A program made the position numbers and the translations under genes. Below, in pieces: positions 53,708-61,829 of a DNA stretch of 64,000 bases. The stretch spans positions 6,736,001 to 6,800,000 of the forward strand of contig NZ_WOXS01000002.1 in NCBI RefSeq assembly GCF_009852415.1, in the 5' to 3' direction. The notes under the pieces were generated by a model that made no database searches, had not been told where the DNA came from, and saw nothing but the letters and a program-made list of their open reading frames with translations. Positions within the stretch are counted from its first letter, which is position 1. The number at the start of each line of letters is the position of its first letter. This DNA is from Streptomyces sp. Tu 3180. GTDB taxonomy: Bacteria > Actinomycetota > Actinomycetes > Streptomycetales > Streptomycetaceae.

Positions 53708-55561
53708 CTACGGGACACGGGCGCCGCCGCGGCTGCGGGACAGCCCGCGCAGCCACACCTCGGCGGCGATCGTCGAGTAGAGGACGGCGTCGGACAGCCC
53801 GGGGGAGGCCGGCCGCCGGGCGAGGCGGCGCAGCTCGGCCCCGTCCACCAGGCCCAGCCGTTCCAGCCGGGAGTCCTCCCACAGCGCCAGCAGGTCGGCG
53901 CGGTTCTCGCGCAGTCCGTTGGAGGCGTCCATGGAGGCGGTGGCCTTGGTCGTCCTGCGCAGGCACGGCTCGGGAACCACCCCGCTCATCGCCGCGGTCA
54001 GCACCGGCTTGTACCGGAACGGCGTGACGCGCTCGGCCGGGCGCACCGCGAGGAACGCCTCGACGACCCGGTCGTCGAAGAAAGGGGAGGCCATCGGCAG
54101 GCCGGTGCGGGCCGCCATGTGGTCCCACTGCCGGATGACGCGCGTGGTCGAGCGGATCTGCTCCAGGTCCGCGTGCATCCCCCGGTCGGGATGCAGGGGC
54201 GTGGCCGTCGCGGCGGCGTCGAGCAGCGCCCGCCGCGCCAGCCGTTCGGCGTCCGCGCTCACCCAGCCGAACAGGCGGGGGGCCGTGCCCCAGCCGAGTC
54301 CCGTGGAGACGGAGGACGGGGCCGCCGGCTCCCGCAGCCGGCCGGCCGCGTCGGCGAGCCACGTCCCGTACGGACGCGTGTCGGCCAGGGCGCGGACCGT
54401 GCCGCCGAGCGGCCACCGCCACAGGGCCCGGAACCCGCGCAGCTGCCGCAGGGCGTGCAGCGGACGGGTGCGCAGCAGCCGGTGGTAGTACGCCTCGGAG
54501 CACCAGGCCACGTGGTCGCCGCCGATGCCGGTCAGATGCACGCGGCTGCCGCGCGCGGCGAGCCCCGGCAGGTGGTGCAGGGCCCGGGCGCGGTCCATCA
54601 CGCCGATGGTGGGTTCGTCCAGGACGTCGTCGATGTCGAGCAGGCCGTCGTAGACCAGCGGCGAGGCGTCGGCGTCCCAGACGACGTGCTCGACGTCCGG
54701 CAGGTGCCGCGCCGCCTGCTCGGCCCAGTACAGGTCGGTGTCCGCGGGGTCGCGGCCGGGCCAGGTGCCCGCCACCACGCGCGCGGGGGAGCGGTCGGCG
54801 AGGAAGCAGACGGACGTGGAGTCCAGCCCGCCGGACAGGTCGCAGCTGACCACGCCGCCCCGCCGGGTCCGTGCGTCGACGGCCTCCTGGAGCGCCTCGC
54901 GGACCGGGCCGGCCGCCACGGCCAGCGGCACGACGGGCTCCGGCGGCGTCCACCAGCGGGTGTGCCGGGCGGTGCGCCCGTCCGAGGCGACGACCACGGC
55001 GTCCTGCGGGGGTACGGCGGTGACCGCCGGCCACAGGGACGTCTCGTACAGCGGATGGGGGGCCGGCCACAGCAGCCGGACGGCCAGCTCCCCGGGATCG
55101 GGGTCGAGCCCGAGGGCGTCGGCGAGCACGTCGGCCCGGGTGGCGGCCACCCTGGTGCCGGCGATCTCGGCGTGGAAGACGAGCCGCAGGCCGGAGGCGG
55201 TGCCCTGCACCCGGATCCGCCCGTCGAGGGCGGCCACCAGGTGGAAGCTGCCGGTGAGGGAGCGGGCCAGCGCGTCGGTCCCGGCGAGGTCGCGCAACCG
55301 CGCCGCCCTGCGCCGCAGTTCGTCCGCCTCCACGGGGCAGCAGCCGATGACGGCCAGGGCGGTGTCGCCGGCCCGTGCCGTGACGGCCTCGTCGTCGTGC
55401 CAGTGGCCGACCAGCCAGGGCCGGCCCGACGGATGGTTCACGATCCGGCAGCCGGGCCGGGCGAAGGAGCGGGCCACGGCGGCCGCGTCCTCGCTGTCGG
55501 TGAAGACCGCGAAGTGCGCGTCGCCGGGGCCCGTCCCCGCACATGCGTGCAGTGGTGTCAT
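53708..55561 (-). CDS. lasC: Lasso cyclase (asparagine-synthetase-like, C)
   Basis: The 617-residue protein resembles class B asparagine synthetases. The N-terminal glutaminase-like part lacks the Cys2 nucleophile, as in lasso cyclases. The PPi loop SGGLDST is at residues 243-249, and conserved C-terminal positions occur near HLTGIGGDHVAWC and SPFFDDRVVEAFL. Lasso cyclases adenylate the ring Asp or Glu side chain and form the isopeptide with the core N-terminus. It starts 25 bp after the precursor stop, so A, C, B1 and B2 form one operon. Confidence 0.93.
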   Translation of the reverse strand: MTPLHACAGTGPGDAHFAVFTDSEDAAAVARSFARPGCRIVNHPSGRPWLVGHWHDDEAVTARAGDTALAVIGCCPVEADELRRRAARLRDLAGTDALARSLTGSFHLVAALDGRIRVQGTASGLRLVFHAEIAGTRVAATRADVLADALGLDPDPGELAVRLLWPAPHPLYETSLWPAVTAVPPQDAVVVASDGRTARHTRWWTPPEPVVPLAVAAGPVREALQEAVDARTRRGGVVSCDLSGGLDSTSVCFLADRSPARVVAGTWPGRDPADTDLYWAEQAARHLPDVEHVVWDADASPLVYDGLLDIDDVLDEPTIGVMDRARALHHLPGLAARGSRVHLTGIGGDHVAWCSEAYYHRLLRTRPLHALRQLRGFRALWRWPLGGTVRALADTRPYGTWLADAAGRLREPAAPSSVSTGLGWGTAPRLFGWVSADAERLARRALLDAAATATPLHPDRGMHADLEQIRSTTRVIRQWDHMAARTGLPMASPFFDDRVVEAFLAVRPAERVTPFRYKPVLTAAMSGVVPEPCLRRTTKATASMDASNGLRENRADLLALWEDSRLERLGLVDGAELRRLARRPASPGLSDAVLYSTIAAEVWLRGLSRSRGGARVP

Positions 55562-55586
55562 GACGTCGGGTCGGTGCCGTCGCCCG

Positions 55587-55697
55587 TCAGTTCTTGCTCA
55601 GGATGAGCCGGTCGTTGCCGCTCTTGCCCAGGAGTCCGGTCTCCTTCCGGAACGTACCGAGACGGACGAGCGTCGGCGCTTCGTAGGCCTTCTTCAT
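55587..55697 (-). CDS. lasA: Lasso precursor peptide, citrulassin family
   Basis: This 36-residue peptide sits directly upstream of the cyclase gene. Its leader carries the RRE motif YEAPTLVRLG and ends RKETG, with the conserved Thr at -2. The predicted core is LLGKSGNDRLILSKN (15 residues), with an isopeptide ring from Leu1 to Asp8 and a seven-residue tail. As I recall it, citrulassin A is LLGLAGNDRLVLSKN, so this one differs at positions 4, 5 and 11. Arg9, which citrulassin converts to citrulline by a peptidyl-arginine deiminase encoded elsewhere, is retained. A GAGGAGA ribosome site precedes the ATG. Confidence 0.93.
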   Translation of the reverse strand: MKKAYEAPTLVRLGTFRKETGLLGKSGNDRLILSKN

Positions 55698-56287
55698 GAC
55701 TCTCCTCGCGTGCTGGTGCGCGGTCCGCTCCCCTCGCCGGCGGCGTCGCCGTCTCCGGCGGGCCGTCGGGCGTGCCCCTGCCCATCGGGAGCCGGGGCGA
55801 GGAGCGGTGCGGCACCCAGCTAGCGGCAGAACCGCGCGGTCTGGCAAGAGGATGCAGAAAAATATGATCATGAGTTAATGGCGGACGATTTCGGCCGACC
55901 GCGGGTCCGGTTCCGTCCCGCGCCGTCGACCGGGCGAACGGCGTCCGCTCGCACCTCCGCGCGGAGAAACGTTCCCACGTGCGCCCCGGCCCGTAACCCC
56001 CGGCCGGCGGCACCGGGTGCTCCACGGCCGGCGGGAGGGAGCCGCCGGGGCGCATCCATGACCCGCCGACGCGCACCACGCGCCTTCCGCTTCGCCCCGC
56101 GCAGTCGTGCGGGCCCGGCCGGGCCCGCCCGCGCGACCGGCCCCGGCGTCACCTCCGCGATGCCCGCCCGGACGCCGGGGCGCCGGCGCGTCCCCCACTT
56201 CCTGCCGGAAAACTCTCCGTAGCGCCGCCGTAACACGACTGGTGTTACCTACGGGGCGGAGTGCTCCAGTTCTGGCGGGAGTTGGCT
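55698..56287. other. Leader/promoter region of the lasso operon
   Basis: This 590-bp stretch has no convincing gene; the frame 55878-56222 is Arg/Pro-rich low complexity. A short AT-rich island lies at 55851-55882, unusual for the surroundings and placed to carry the lasso operon promoter about 155-185 bp upstream of the precursor start. The GTAACAC palindrome at 56230-56248 lies at the other end. Confidence 0.4.
56230..56248. promoter_or_regulatory. Inverted repeat GTAACAC-N5-GTGTTAC
   Basis: Perfect 7-bp arms at 56230-56236 and 56242-56248 flank 5 bases. The site lies 40 bp upstream of the UL36-like gene start, within its presumed promoter. It could be an operator for an unidentified regulator. 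Confidence 0.55.
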
Positions 56288-57775
56288 ATGGCGGCGGAGC
56301 GACTCCCGGACGGGATACGGGAGTTCACGAACTACCTGCGGGGTCTGCTGGCACGCCTGGATCAGTCCGGCGGCTGGTGCGCGGTGTTCTGGCACCGGGA
56401 TCCCGAGGGCATGCGGGCCTGCCTCGACGGGCGTGAGCCGCCGCCCTGGGACGTGGTGGAGTCCCTGCTCCAGGACCTGGCCGTCGCGCACGGCCCCCCG
56501 GCCGCCGAGGCCGAGGCCCGGCGGGCCCGTGTCCTGCGGGCCGCGGCCCTCGCCGCACACGACGCCCGTCCCGGCGCCCGGGACGCCGTCGGCGCCCGCC
56601 TGGACGTCATGCTCCGCGAGCAGAGGCACGCGGCGCAGCGGTGGACGGAACTGGGCCGGGCGCTCGCCTCGGCCGCCACCCGCGAGCAGGCCGACGCCCT
56701 GCGCGCCGACCTCGCCTGGGCCCGGGACGACCACGAACGCGCCACCGCGCGCTGCGCGGAACTCCGGGCGCGACTGGCCGCCCTGGACGGGCGGACGGGG
56801 GACACGGACCCCGCCCACCGCCCGTCCGGCGGGGCGCCGCACACGCGTCCGCGGGAGGGCACGGCGCCGGGCGGCGCCCCCGGCGGGCCGTCGCGCGACG
56901 GCGCGGGTCCGGCCGGGCCCGGCGGCGACGGGGACGGTGCGGGAACGCCGCGGCAGCGCGTCGTGCCGGCGCTCCCGGACGGTGCCGCCGAACGGCCCGC
57001 CACGGCTCCCGCTCCCACTCCCACTCCTGCTCCCGCTTCGCGCAGGCGCCGCCGCGGCGGTGCCCGCTTCGCCGGGATGGCCGACGAGCAGGCCGCCGCC
57101 CCCGTCGTCGCCTCCCCGGCGGACGCCCCGACCCTTCCCGCGCCCGCCCCCGGCCCGCGCCGCACCCCGCGCGGAGCCCGGTTCGCCGGGGCCGCCGAAG
57201 AGGTGGGCCGGCGGGCGGAGGCGCGCGGCGGACCACCCGTGGACGCGGGCGACCGGCGCGAGGTCGACCGTGTCGTGGAGGCGCTCGCGCGGCTGCGCGG
57301 CGAGGGGCGCGGCGGGGAGGCGCACGCCCTGCTGATCGACGCCGCGCACTGGCCCGCCGCCCGCCTCCCGCTGCTCGCGGCCGGGCTGGAGCGGGCCGGT
57401 CTCGGCGCCGACTGGGCGACCCTGCTGTGGGAGGCCGCCTCGCTGCCCGCCGGGCGGCTGGTCGCCGCGGCCGACGCGCTCACCGCGGCGGGCCGGGCGG
57501 CGGACGGGGAGCAGATCCTGCGGCAGGGCGTGGTCCGGCCGGCCGACGAGATCGGGCGGGCGGTGCTCGCGCTGGCCCTCGAGGAGCGGCACCGCGAGGT
57601 GCGCGCGCTGCTCGGCGCCTGTGTCCGCGTGCGCACCCCGCAGGAGGCGGCCCGCACGGCCGCCGCCGACCCGCGGCGGCTCGTCCCCCTGCTCCTCGCC
57701 GCCGCCCGGGACGTCTCGGAGGAGCGGCACCGGGACGTGCTGCACGCCCTGCGCGTCGCGGGGTCCGCCGTCTGA
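56288..57775 (+). CDS. UL36-like hypothetical protein with low-complexity middle
   Basis: The 495-residue product has a conserved N-terminus (LPDGIREFTNYLRGLLARLDQSGGWCAVFW, quoted in signposts; then DGREPPPWDVVESLLQDLA), a helical coiled region to about residue 165, and a Pro/Gly/Ala-rich linker with two GARFAG repeats (near 257 and 298). The C-terminal half has alpha-helical repeats of hydrophobic and Arg residues (residues 320-495). Streptomyces proteins with this N-terminus are often labelled UL36 for composition only. Function is unknown. I chose the ATG at 56288, which has GGGAG upstream; a GTG near 56261 is possible. Confidence 0.7.
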   Translation: MAAERLPDGIREFTNYLRGLLARLDQSGGWCAVFWHRDPEGMRACLDGREPPPWDVVESLLQDLAVAHGPPAAEAEARRARVLRAAALAAHDARPGARDAVGARLDVMLREQRHAAQRWTELGRALASAATREQADALRADLAWARDDHERATARCAELRARLAALDGRTGDTDPAHRPSGGAPHTRPREGTAPGGAPGGPSRDGAGPAGPGGDGDGAGTPRQRVVPALPDGAAERPATAPAPTPTPAPASRRRRRGGARFAGMADEQAAAPVVASPADAPTLPAPAPGPRRTPRGARFAGAAEEVGRRAEARGGPPVDAGDRREVDRVVEALARLRGEGRGGEAHALLIDAAHWPAARLPLLAAGLERAGLGADWATLLWEAASLPAGRLVAAADALTAAGRAADGEQILRQGVVRPADEIGRAVLALALEERHREVRALLGACVRVRTPQEAARTAAADPRRLVPLLLAAARDVSEERHRDVLHALRVAGSAV

Positions 57776-57900
57776 ACGGGCCGGGCCGGGCGCCCTCCCG
57801 CCCGCCCCGGAGCTCACCCACCGGAGTGTGAAACGTGATCGACTCCACGGCCTCGACGACGATGGTCTTGGCAAGCCCGCCCGAGAGGCTTACGTTCGTC

Positions 57901-57930
57901 CCTCTACGACCGTTTCTACGGGCGTAGAGG
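57901..57930. promoter_or_regulatory. Inverted repeat before the first beta-ureidopropionase
   Basis: CCTCTACG (57901-57908) and CGTAGAGG (57923-57930) are perfect complements 14 bases apart, and TCTACG also recurs at 57915-57920. It lies 29 bp upstream of the start, in operator position. The neighbouring PucR regulator is a candidate ligand. Confidence 0.55.
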
Positions 57931-57958
57931 CGCTGACGTCGCGTCGAAGGAGCAGCTC

Positions 57959-58801
57959 ATGGCCAACGTCGTACGTGCCGCTCTGGTCCAGGCCACCTGG
58001 ACCGGCGACACCGAGTCCATGCTGGCGAAGCACGAGGAGCACGCCCGCGAGGCGGCCCGGCGGGGCGCGCGGATCATCGGGTTCCAGGAAGTCTTCAACT
58101 CCCCCTACTTCTGCCAGGTCCAGGACGCCGAGCACTACCGCTGGGCCGAGCCCGTCCCCGACGGCCCGACCACCCGCCGGATGCGGGAGCTGGCCCGCGA
58201 GACCGGCATGGTGATCGTGGTGCCGGTGTTCGAGATCGAGCAGTCGGGCTACTACTACAACACCGCCGCCGTGATCGACGCCGACGGCACCGTCCTCGGC
58301 AAGTACCGCAAGCACCACATCCCGCAGGTCAAGGGATTCTGGGAGAAGTTCTACTTCCGGCCCGGCAACCTGGGCTGGCCGGTCTTCGACACCGCCGTCG
58401 GCAAGGTCGGCGTCTACATCTGCTACGACCGCCACTTCCCGGAGGGCTGGCGGCAGCTCGGGATCAACGGGGCCCAGCTGGTGTACAACCCGTCCGCCAC
58501 GCACCGCGGCCTGTCGTCCCACCTGTGGCGGCTGGAGCAGCCGGCGGCGGCCGTCGCCAACGAGTACTTCGTCGCCGCGATCAACCGCGTGGGCGTGGAG
58601 GAGTACGGGGACAACGACTTCTACGGGACCTCGTACTTCGTCGACCCGCGCGGACAGTTCGTCGGTGACGTCGCCAGCGACACCAAGGAGGAACTCCTGG
58701 TCCGCGACCTGGACTTCGACCTCATCGAAGAGGTGCGGCAGACGTGGGCCTTCTACCGCGACCGCCGCCCCGACGCCTACGAAGGGCTGGTACGGCCGTG
58801 A
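57959..58801 (+). CDS. Nitrilase-superfamily amidohydrolase, probable beta-ureidopropionase
   Basis: The 280-residue enzyme has the nitrilase triad: Glu44 (GFQEVF), Lys118 (GKYRKHH) and Cys155 (VYICYDRHFPEGW). It matches the N-carbamoyl-beta-alanine/N-carbamoyl-amino-acid amidohydrolase branch, releasing ammonia, CO2 and beta-alanine in reductive pyrimidine breakdown. AAGGAG precedes the ATG. The stop overlaps the aminotransferase GTG, so the two are coupled. A close paralogue lies at 61830. Confidence 0.9.
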   Translation: MANVVRAALVQATWTGDTESMLAKHEEHAREAARRGARIIGFQEVFNSPYFCQVQDAEHYRWAEPVPDGPTTRRMRELARETGMVIVVPVFEIEQSGYYYNTAAVIDADGTVLGKYRKHHIPQVKGFWEKFYFRPGNLGWPVFDTAVGKVGVYICYDRHFPEGWRQLGINGAQLVYNPSATHRGLSSHLWRLEQPAAAVANEYFVAAINRVGVEEYGDNDFYGTSYFVDPRGQFVGDVASDTKEELLVRDLDFDLIEEVRQTWAFYRDRRPDAYEGLVRP

Positions 58802-60084
58802 CCGACGACCTGCTGGGCCGCCACCGCTCGGTGCTCCCCGACTGGCTCGCCCTCTACTACGAGGAGCCCATCGAGATCACCCACGGCGAGGGCCGCCACG
58901 TCTGGGACTCCGAGGGCAACCGCTACCTCGACTTCTTCGGCGGCATCCTCACCACGGCGACCGCCCACGCCCTGCCCGAGGTCACCAAAGCGGTGAGCGA
59001 ACAGGCCGGGCGGATCATCCACTCCTCCACCCTCTACCTCAACCGGCCGATGGTTGAACTCGCCGAACGCATCGCCCAGTTGAGCGGCATCCCGGACGCC
59101 CGGGTCTTCTTCACCACCTCCGGCACCGAGGCCAACGACACCGCCCTGCTGCTCGCCACCACCCACCGGCGCAGCAACACCGTCCTGGCCATGCGCAACA
59201 GCTACCACGGCCGCTCCTTCAGCGCCGTCGGCGTCACCGGCAACCGCGGCTGGTCCCCGACCGCGCTCTCCCCGCTCCAGACGCTGTACGTCCACGGCGG
59301 AGTGCGCACCCGGGGGCCGTTCGCCGCCCTCGACGACTACGACTTCGTCGCGGCCTGCGTGGACGACCTGAAGGACCTCCTCGGCCACACCCGCCCGCCC
59401 GCCGCGCTGATCGCCGAGCCGATCCAGGGCGTCGGCGGCTTCACCTCGCCTCCCGACGGCCTGTACGCGGCCTTCCGCGAGGTGCTGCACGAGCACGGCG
59501 TGCTGTGGATCTCCGACGAGGTGCAGACCGGCTGGGGCCGCACCGGCGAGCACTTCTGGGGCTGGCAGGCGCACGGCCGCGGCGGCCCGCCCGACATGCT
59601 GACCTTCGCCAAGGGCATCGGCAACGGCATGTCCATCGGCGGCGTCGTCGCCCGCGCCGAGATCATGAACTGCCTGGACGCCAACAGCATCTCCACCTTC
59701 GGCGGCACCCAGATCACCATGGCGGCGGGCCTGGCCAACCTCAACTACCTCCTGGAACACGACCTCCAGGGCAACGCCCGCCGGGTCGGCGGCCTGCTCA
59801 TCGAGCGGCTGCGCGCCGTCGCCGCCCACGTCCCGGCCGTGCGCGAGGTGCGCGGACGCGGGCTGATGATCGGCATCGAGCTGACGAGGCCCGGCACCGA
59901 CGAGGCGGATCACGCGGCCGTGTCCGCCGTGCTGGAGGAGGCCCGCGCGGGCGGGCTGCTCGTCGGCAAGGGCGGCGGACACGACACCAGCGCCCTGCGC
60001 ATCGCCCCGCCGCTCACCCTGAACGTCGCGGAGGCCGAGGAGGGCGCCGCGATCCTCGAGCGGGCTCTGAGGAGCATCCGGTAG
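58798..60084 (+). CDS. Class III aminotransferase, probable beta-alanine:oxo-acid transaminase
   Basis: The 428-residue PLP enzyme has GGILTTATAHALPEV, TTSGTEANDTALLLA near residue 105, the Asp motif LWISDEVQTGWGRTGEHFW, and FAKGIGNGMSIGGVV with the Schiff-base Lys near residue 278. Class III enzymes move omega-amino groups; beside a beta-ureidopropionase it would transaminate beta-alanine to malonate semialdehyde. The start is GTG at 58798, overlapping the upstream stop. The next gene begins 27 bp after its stop. Confidence 0.88.
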   Translation: MTDDLLGRHRSVLPDWLALYYEEPIEITHGEGRHVWDSEGNRYLDFFGGILTTATAHALPEVTKAVSEQAGRIIHSSTLYLNRPMVELAERIAQLSGIPDARVFFTTSGTEANDTALLLATTHRRSNTVLAMRNSYHGRSFSAVGVTGNRGWSPTALSPLQTLYVHGGVRTRGPFAALDDYDFVAACVDDLKDLLGHTRPPAALIAEPIQGVGGFTSPPDGLYAAFREVLHEHGVLWISDEVQTGWGRTGEHFWGWQAHGRGGPPDMLTFAKGIGNGMSIGGVVARAEIMNCLDANSISTFGGTQITMAAGLANLNYLLEHDLQGNARRVGGLLIERLRAVAAHVPAVREVRGRGLMIGIELTRPGTDEADHAAVSAVLEEARAGGLLVGKGGGHDTSALRIAPPLTLNVAEAEEGAAILERALRSIR

Positions 60085-60111
60085 CGGCACACCGACCGGA
60101 GGGACACCGCC

Positions 60112-61674
60112 ATGACCACCTGGGAGCCGTCGACACCGGCGCTGTCGGTCCGGCAGGTCCTCGCGCTGGAGCGGGTGCTCGCCGGTGAGCCCGAGGTGGT
60201 GGCCGGCGCCGACCGGCTGGACCGGCCGGTGCGCTGGGTGCACGTCGCGGAGGCGGCCGACGTCGGGGTGATGCTCAGCGGCGGCGAGATGGTGCTGACC
60301 ACCGGGGTGCTGCTCGCCGGCGACGAGGACAAGCAGGCCGAGTACGTCCGCTCCCTGCACCGCGCGGAGGCCGCCGCCGTGGTCCTCGGACTGGGCCGCG
60401 CCTTCCCGTCCCCGCCGGAGGCGATGCGGCGCATGGCCGAGCGCTGCGGACTGCCCCTGGTGGTGCTCCACCGGCCCTCCCCCTTCGCCCAGTTGACCGA
60501 GGAGGTCCAGTCCCTCCTGGTGCGGCGGAAGTTCGCCGCCGTCAGCCTCTCCGAGGCCGTGCGCGGCGAACTCACCGCGCTGATCACCGCGGGCGCCCCG
60601 CTGCAGCGCCTGCTCGACGAGGTCACCCGGCACAGCGGCTGCCCCGTCGTCGTCACCAACCTCGCCCACCGCGTCCTCGGCACGGCGGGGGAGCGGCCGG
60701 CCGTGGACGACGTGCTGCGCGACTGGGAGCGCATCGCCCGCCAGGCCGGCGGCACCGGGGGCGACGGCTGGATCCGCGCCGAACTGGGCGGGCGCGGGGA
60801 GCACTGGGGCCGGATCGTGCTGTGCGGCTACCGCGGCGACAGGGCCACCGGACGGCTGCTCGCCGACCGCGCCGCCGAGGCCCTCGTCCTGCACCGCATG
60901 CTCGGCGGCGACGCCGCCCGCTCCTGGGAGGAGCAGTCCGCGCAGGGCCTGCTGACCGACCTGGTCGGCGGGACCGTACCGGCCCGGCGGCTGCTGCCCC
61001 GGGCCCGCGCGGCCGGGCTGCCGGTCAACCGGCGCACCTTCGTCCCCCTCGTCGTGCACGGCCGGGAGGCGCACCGGCTCGATCGCGTGCTGCGCCTGCT
61101 GGGGCTGCCCGGCGTCGTCGCCGAGCTGGCCGACGCGGTGACCGCCGTGCTGCTCAGCCTCGCCCGGGACCAGGACGCCGAGGCGCTCACCGCGCACTTC
61201 GCGGCCCGGCTGCGCGCCGAGCCGGGGGCGGACCCGGTCGTGGTGGCGGCGGCCGACGCGCGCACCGCGTTCGACGACGTGCCCGCCGGGCTGCGCGAGG
61301 CCCGGCACGTGGTGGACGCCGTCGCCGGCTCCGCCGCCGCGCTGGACCTGCCGGCCGTGGTCCGCCTCCGGGACGTCCATCTGCGCGGACTGATCCGGCT
61401 GCTGCGGGACGACCCCCGGGTGCAGTCCTTCGCGGAGCGGGAGCTGGACGGGCTGCTGCGCGGGCCGGACGACGACCTGCTGTCCGTGCTGCGGACCTAC
61501 CTCGCCACCGGCCGCAACAAGTCCCGCACCGCGCAGCTGCACCACGTCTCCCGGCCCGCGCTGTACCGCCGCCTGGAGGCGATACAGGCCCGACTCGGCG
61601 TGGACCTCGACGACTTCGAACAGGCCGCCTCGGTGCACATCGCGCTCCTCGCGCACGACGCGCAACAGCAGTGA
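60112..61674 (+). CDS. PucR-family transcriptional regulator
   Basis: The 520-residue protein has the PucR N-terminal domain (SVRQVLALERVLAGEPEVVAGA, VHVAEAADVGVMLSGGEMVLTTG) and the C-terminal helix-turn-helix region (YLATGRNKSRTAQLHHVSRPALYRRLEAI). PucR proteins activate nitrogen-source genes such as purine and pyrimidine catabolism. It sits between two enzyme groups of the pyrimidine pathway, so it probably controls them. An AUG start with GGAGGG upstream was chosen. Confidence 0.9.
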   Translation: MTTWEPSTPALSVRQVLALERVLAGEPEVVAGADRLDRPVRWVHVAEAADVGVMLSGGEMVLTTGVLLAGDEDKQAEYVRSLHRAEAAAVVLGLGRAFPSPPEAMRRMAERCGLPLVVLHRPSPFAQLTEEVQSLLVRRKFAAVSLSEAVRGELTALITAGAPLQRLLDEVTRHSGCPVVVTNLAHRVLGTAGERPAVDDVLRDWERIARQAGGTGGDGWIRAELGGRGEHWGRIVLCGYRGDRATGRLLADRAAEALVLHRMLGGDAARSWEEQSAQGLLTDLVGGTVPARRLLPRARAAGLPVNRRTFVPLVVHGREAHRLDRVLRLLGLPGVVAELADAVTAVLLSLARDQDAEALTAHFAARLRAEPGADPVVVAAADARTAFDDVPAGLREARHVVDAVAGSAAALDLPAVVRLRDVHLRGLIRLLRDDPRVQSFAERELDGLLRGPDDDLLSVLRTYLATGRNKSRTAQLHHVSRPALYRRLEAIQARLGVDLDDFEQAASVHIALLAHDAQQQ

Positions 61675-61724
61675 AACGACGGACCACCTGTGACAATGGC
61701 GGTTAAACATGGGCTCGTTCCAAG

Positions 61725-61771
61725 GTGACACGGTGGCACGCGGCGCCCCCGCAGACGTGACACGGTGCCAC
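61725..61771. promoter_or_regulatory. Direct repeat GTGACACGGTGSCAC x2 upstream of the second amidohydrolase
   Basis: GTGACACGGTGGCAC (61725-61739) and GTGACACGGTGCCAC (61757-61771) differ at one base and are 32 bp apart, about three helical turns. They lie 58-105 bp upstream of the second beta-ureidopropionase start, where an activator such as the adjacent PucR would bind. Confidence 0.6.
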
Positions 61772-61829
61772 TCAAAGCGGGCGCGTCCGCTTCCTAGGCT
61801 CGCCGGACACCGAGCGACCGGAGGTCCCG

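Noticed and set aside
55587..55697. Core starting at Gly21 with a 9-residue ring (Gly1-Asp9)
   Set aside because: Thr should be at -2, which places the core start at Leu22; the citrulassin precedent also has Leu1 and an 8-residue ring.
55878..56222. Open frames on both strands in the lasso upstream region
   Set aside because: The translations are Arg/Pro/Gly-rich and lack domains, ribosome sites and codon bias; they look like GC artefacts.
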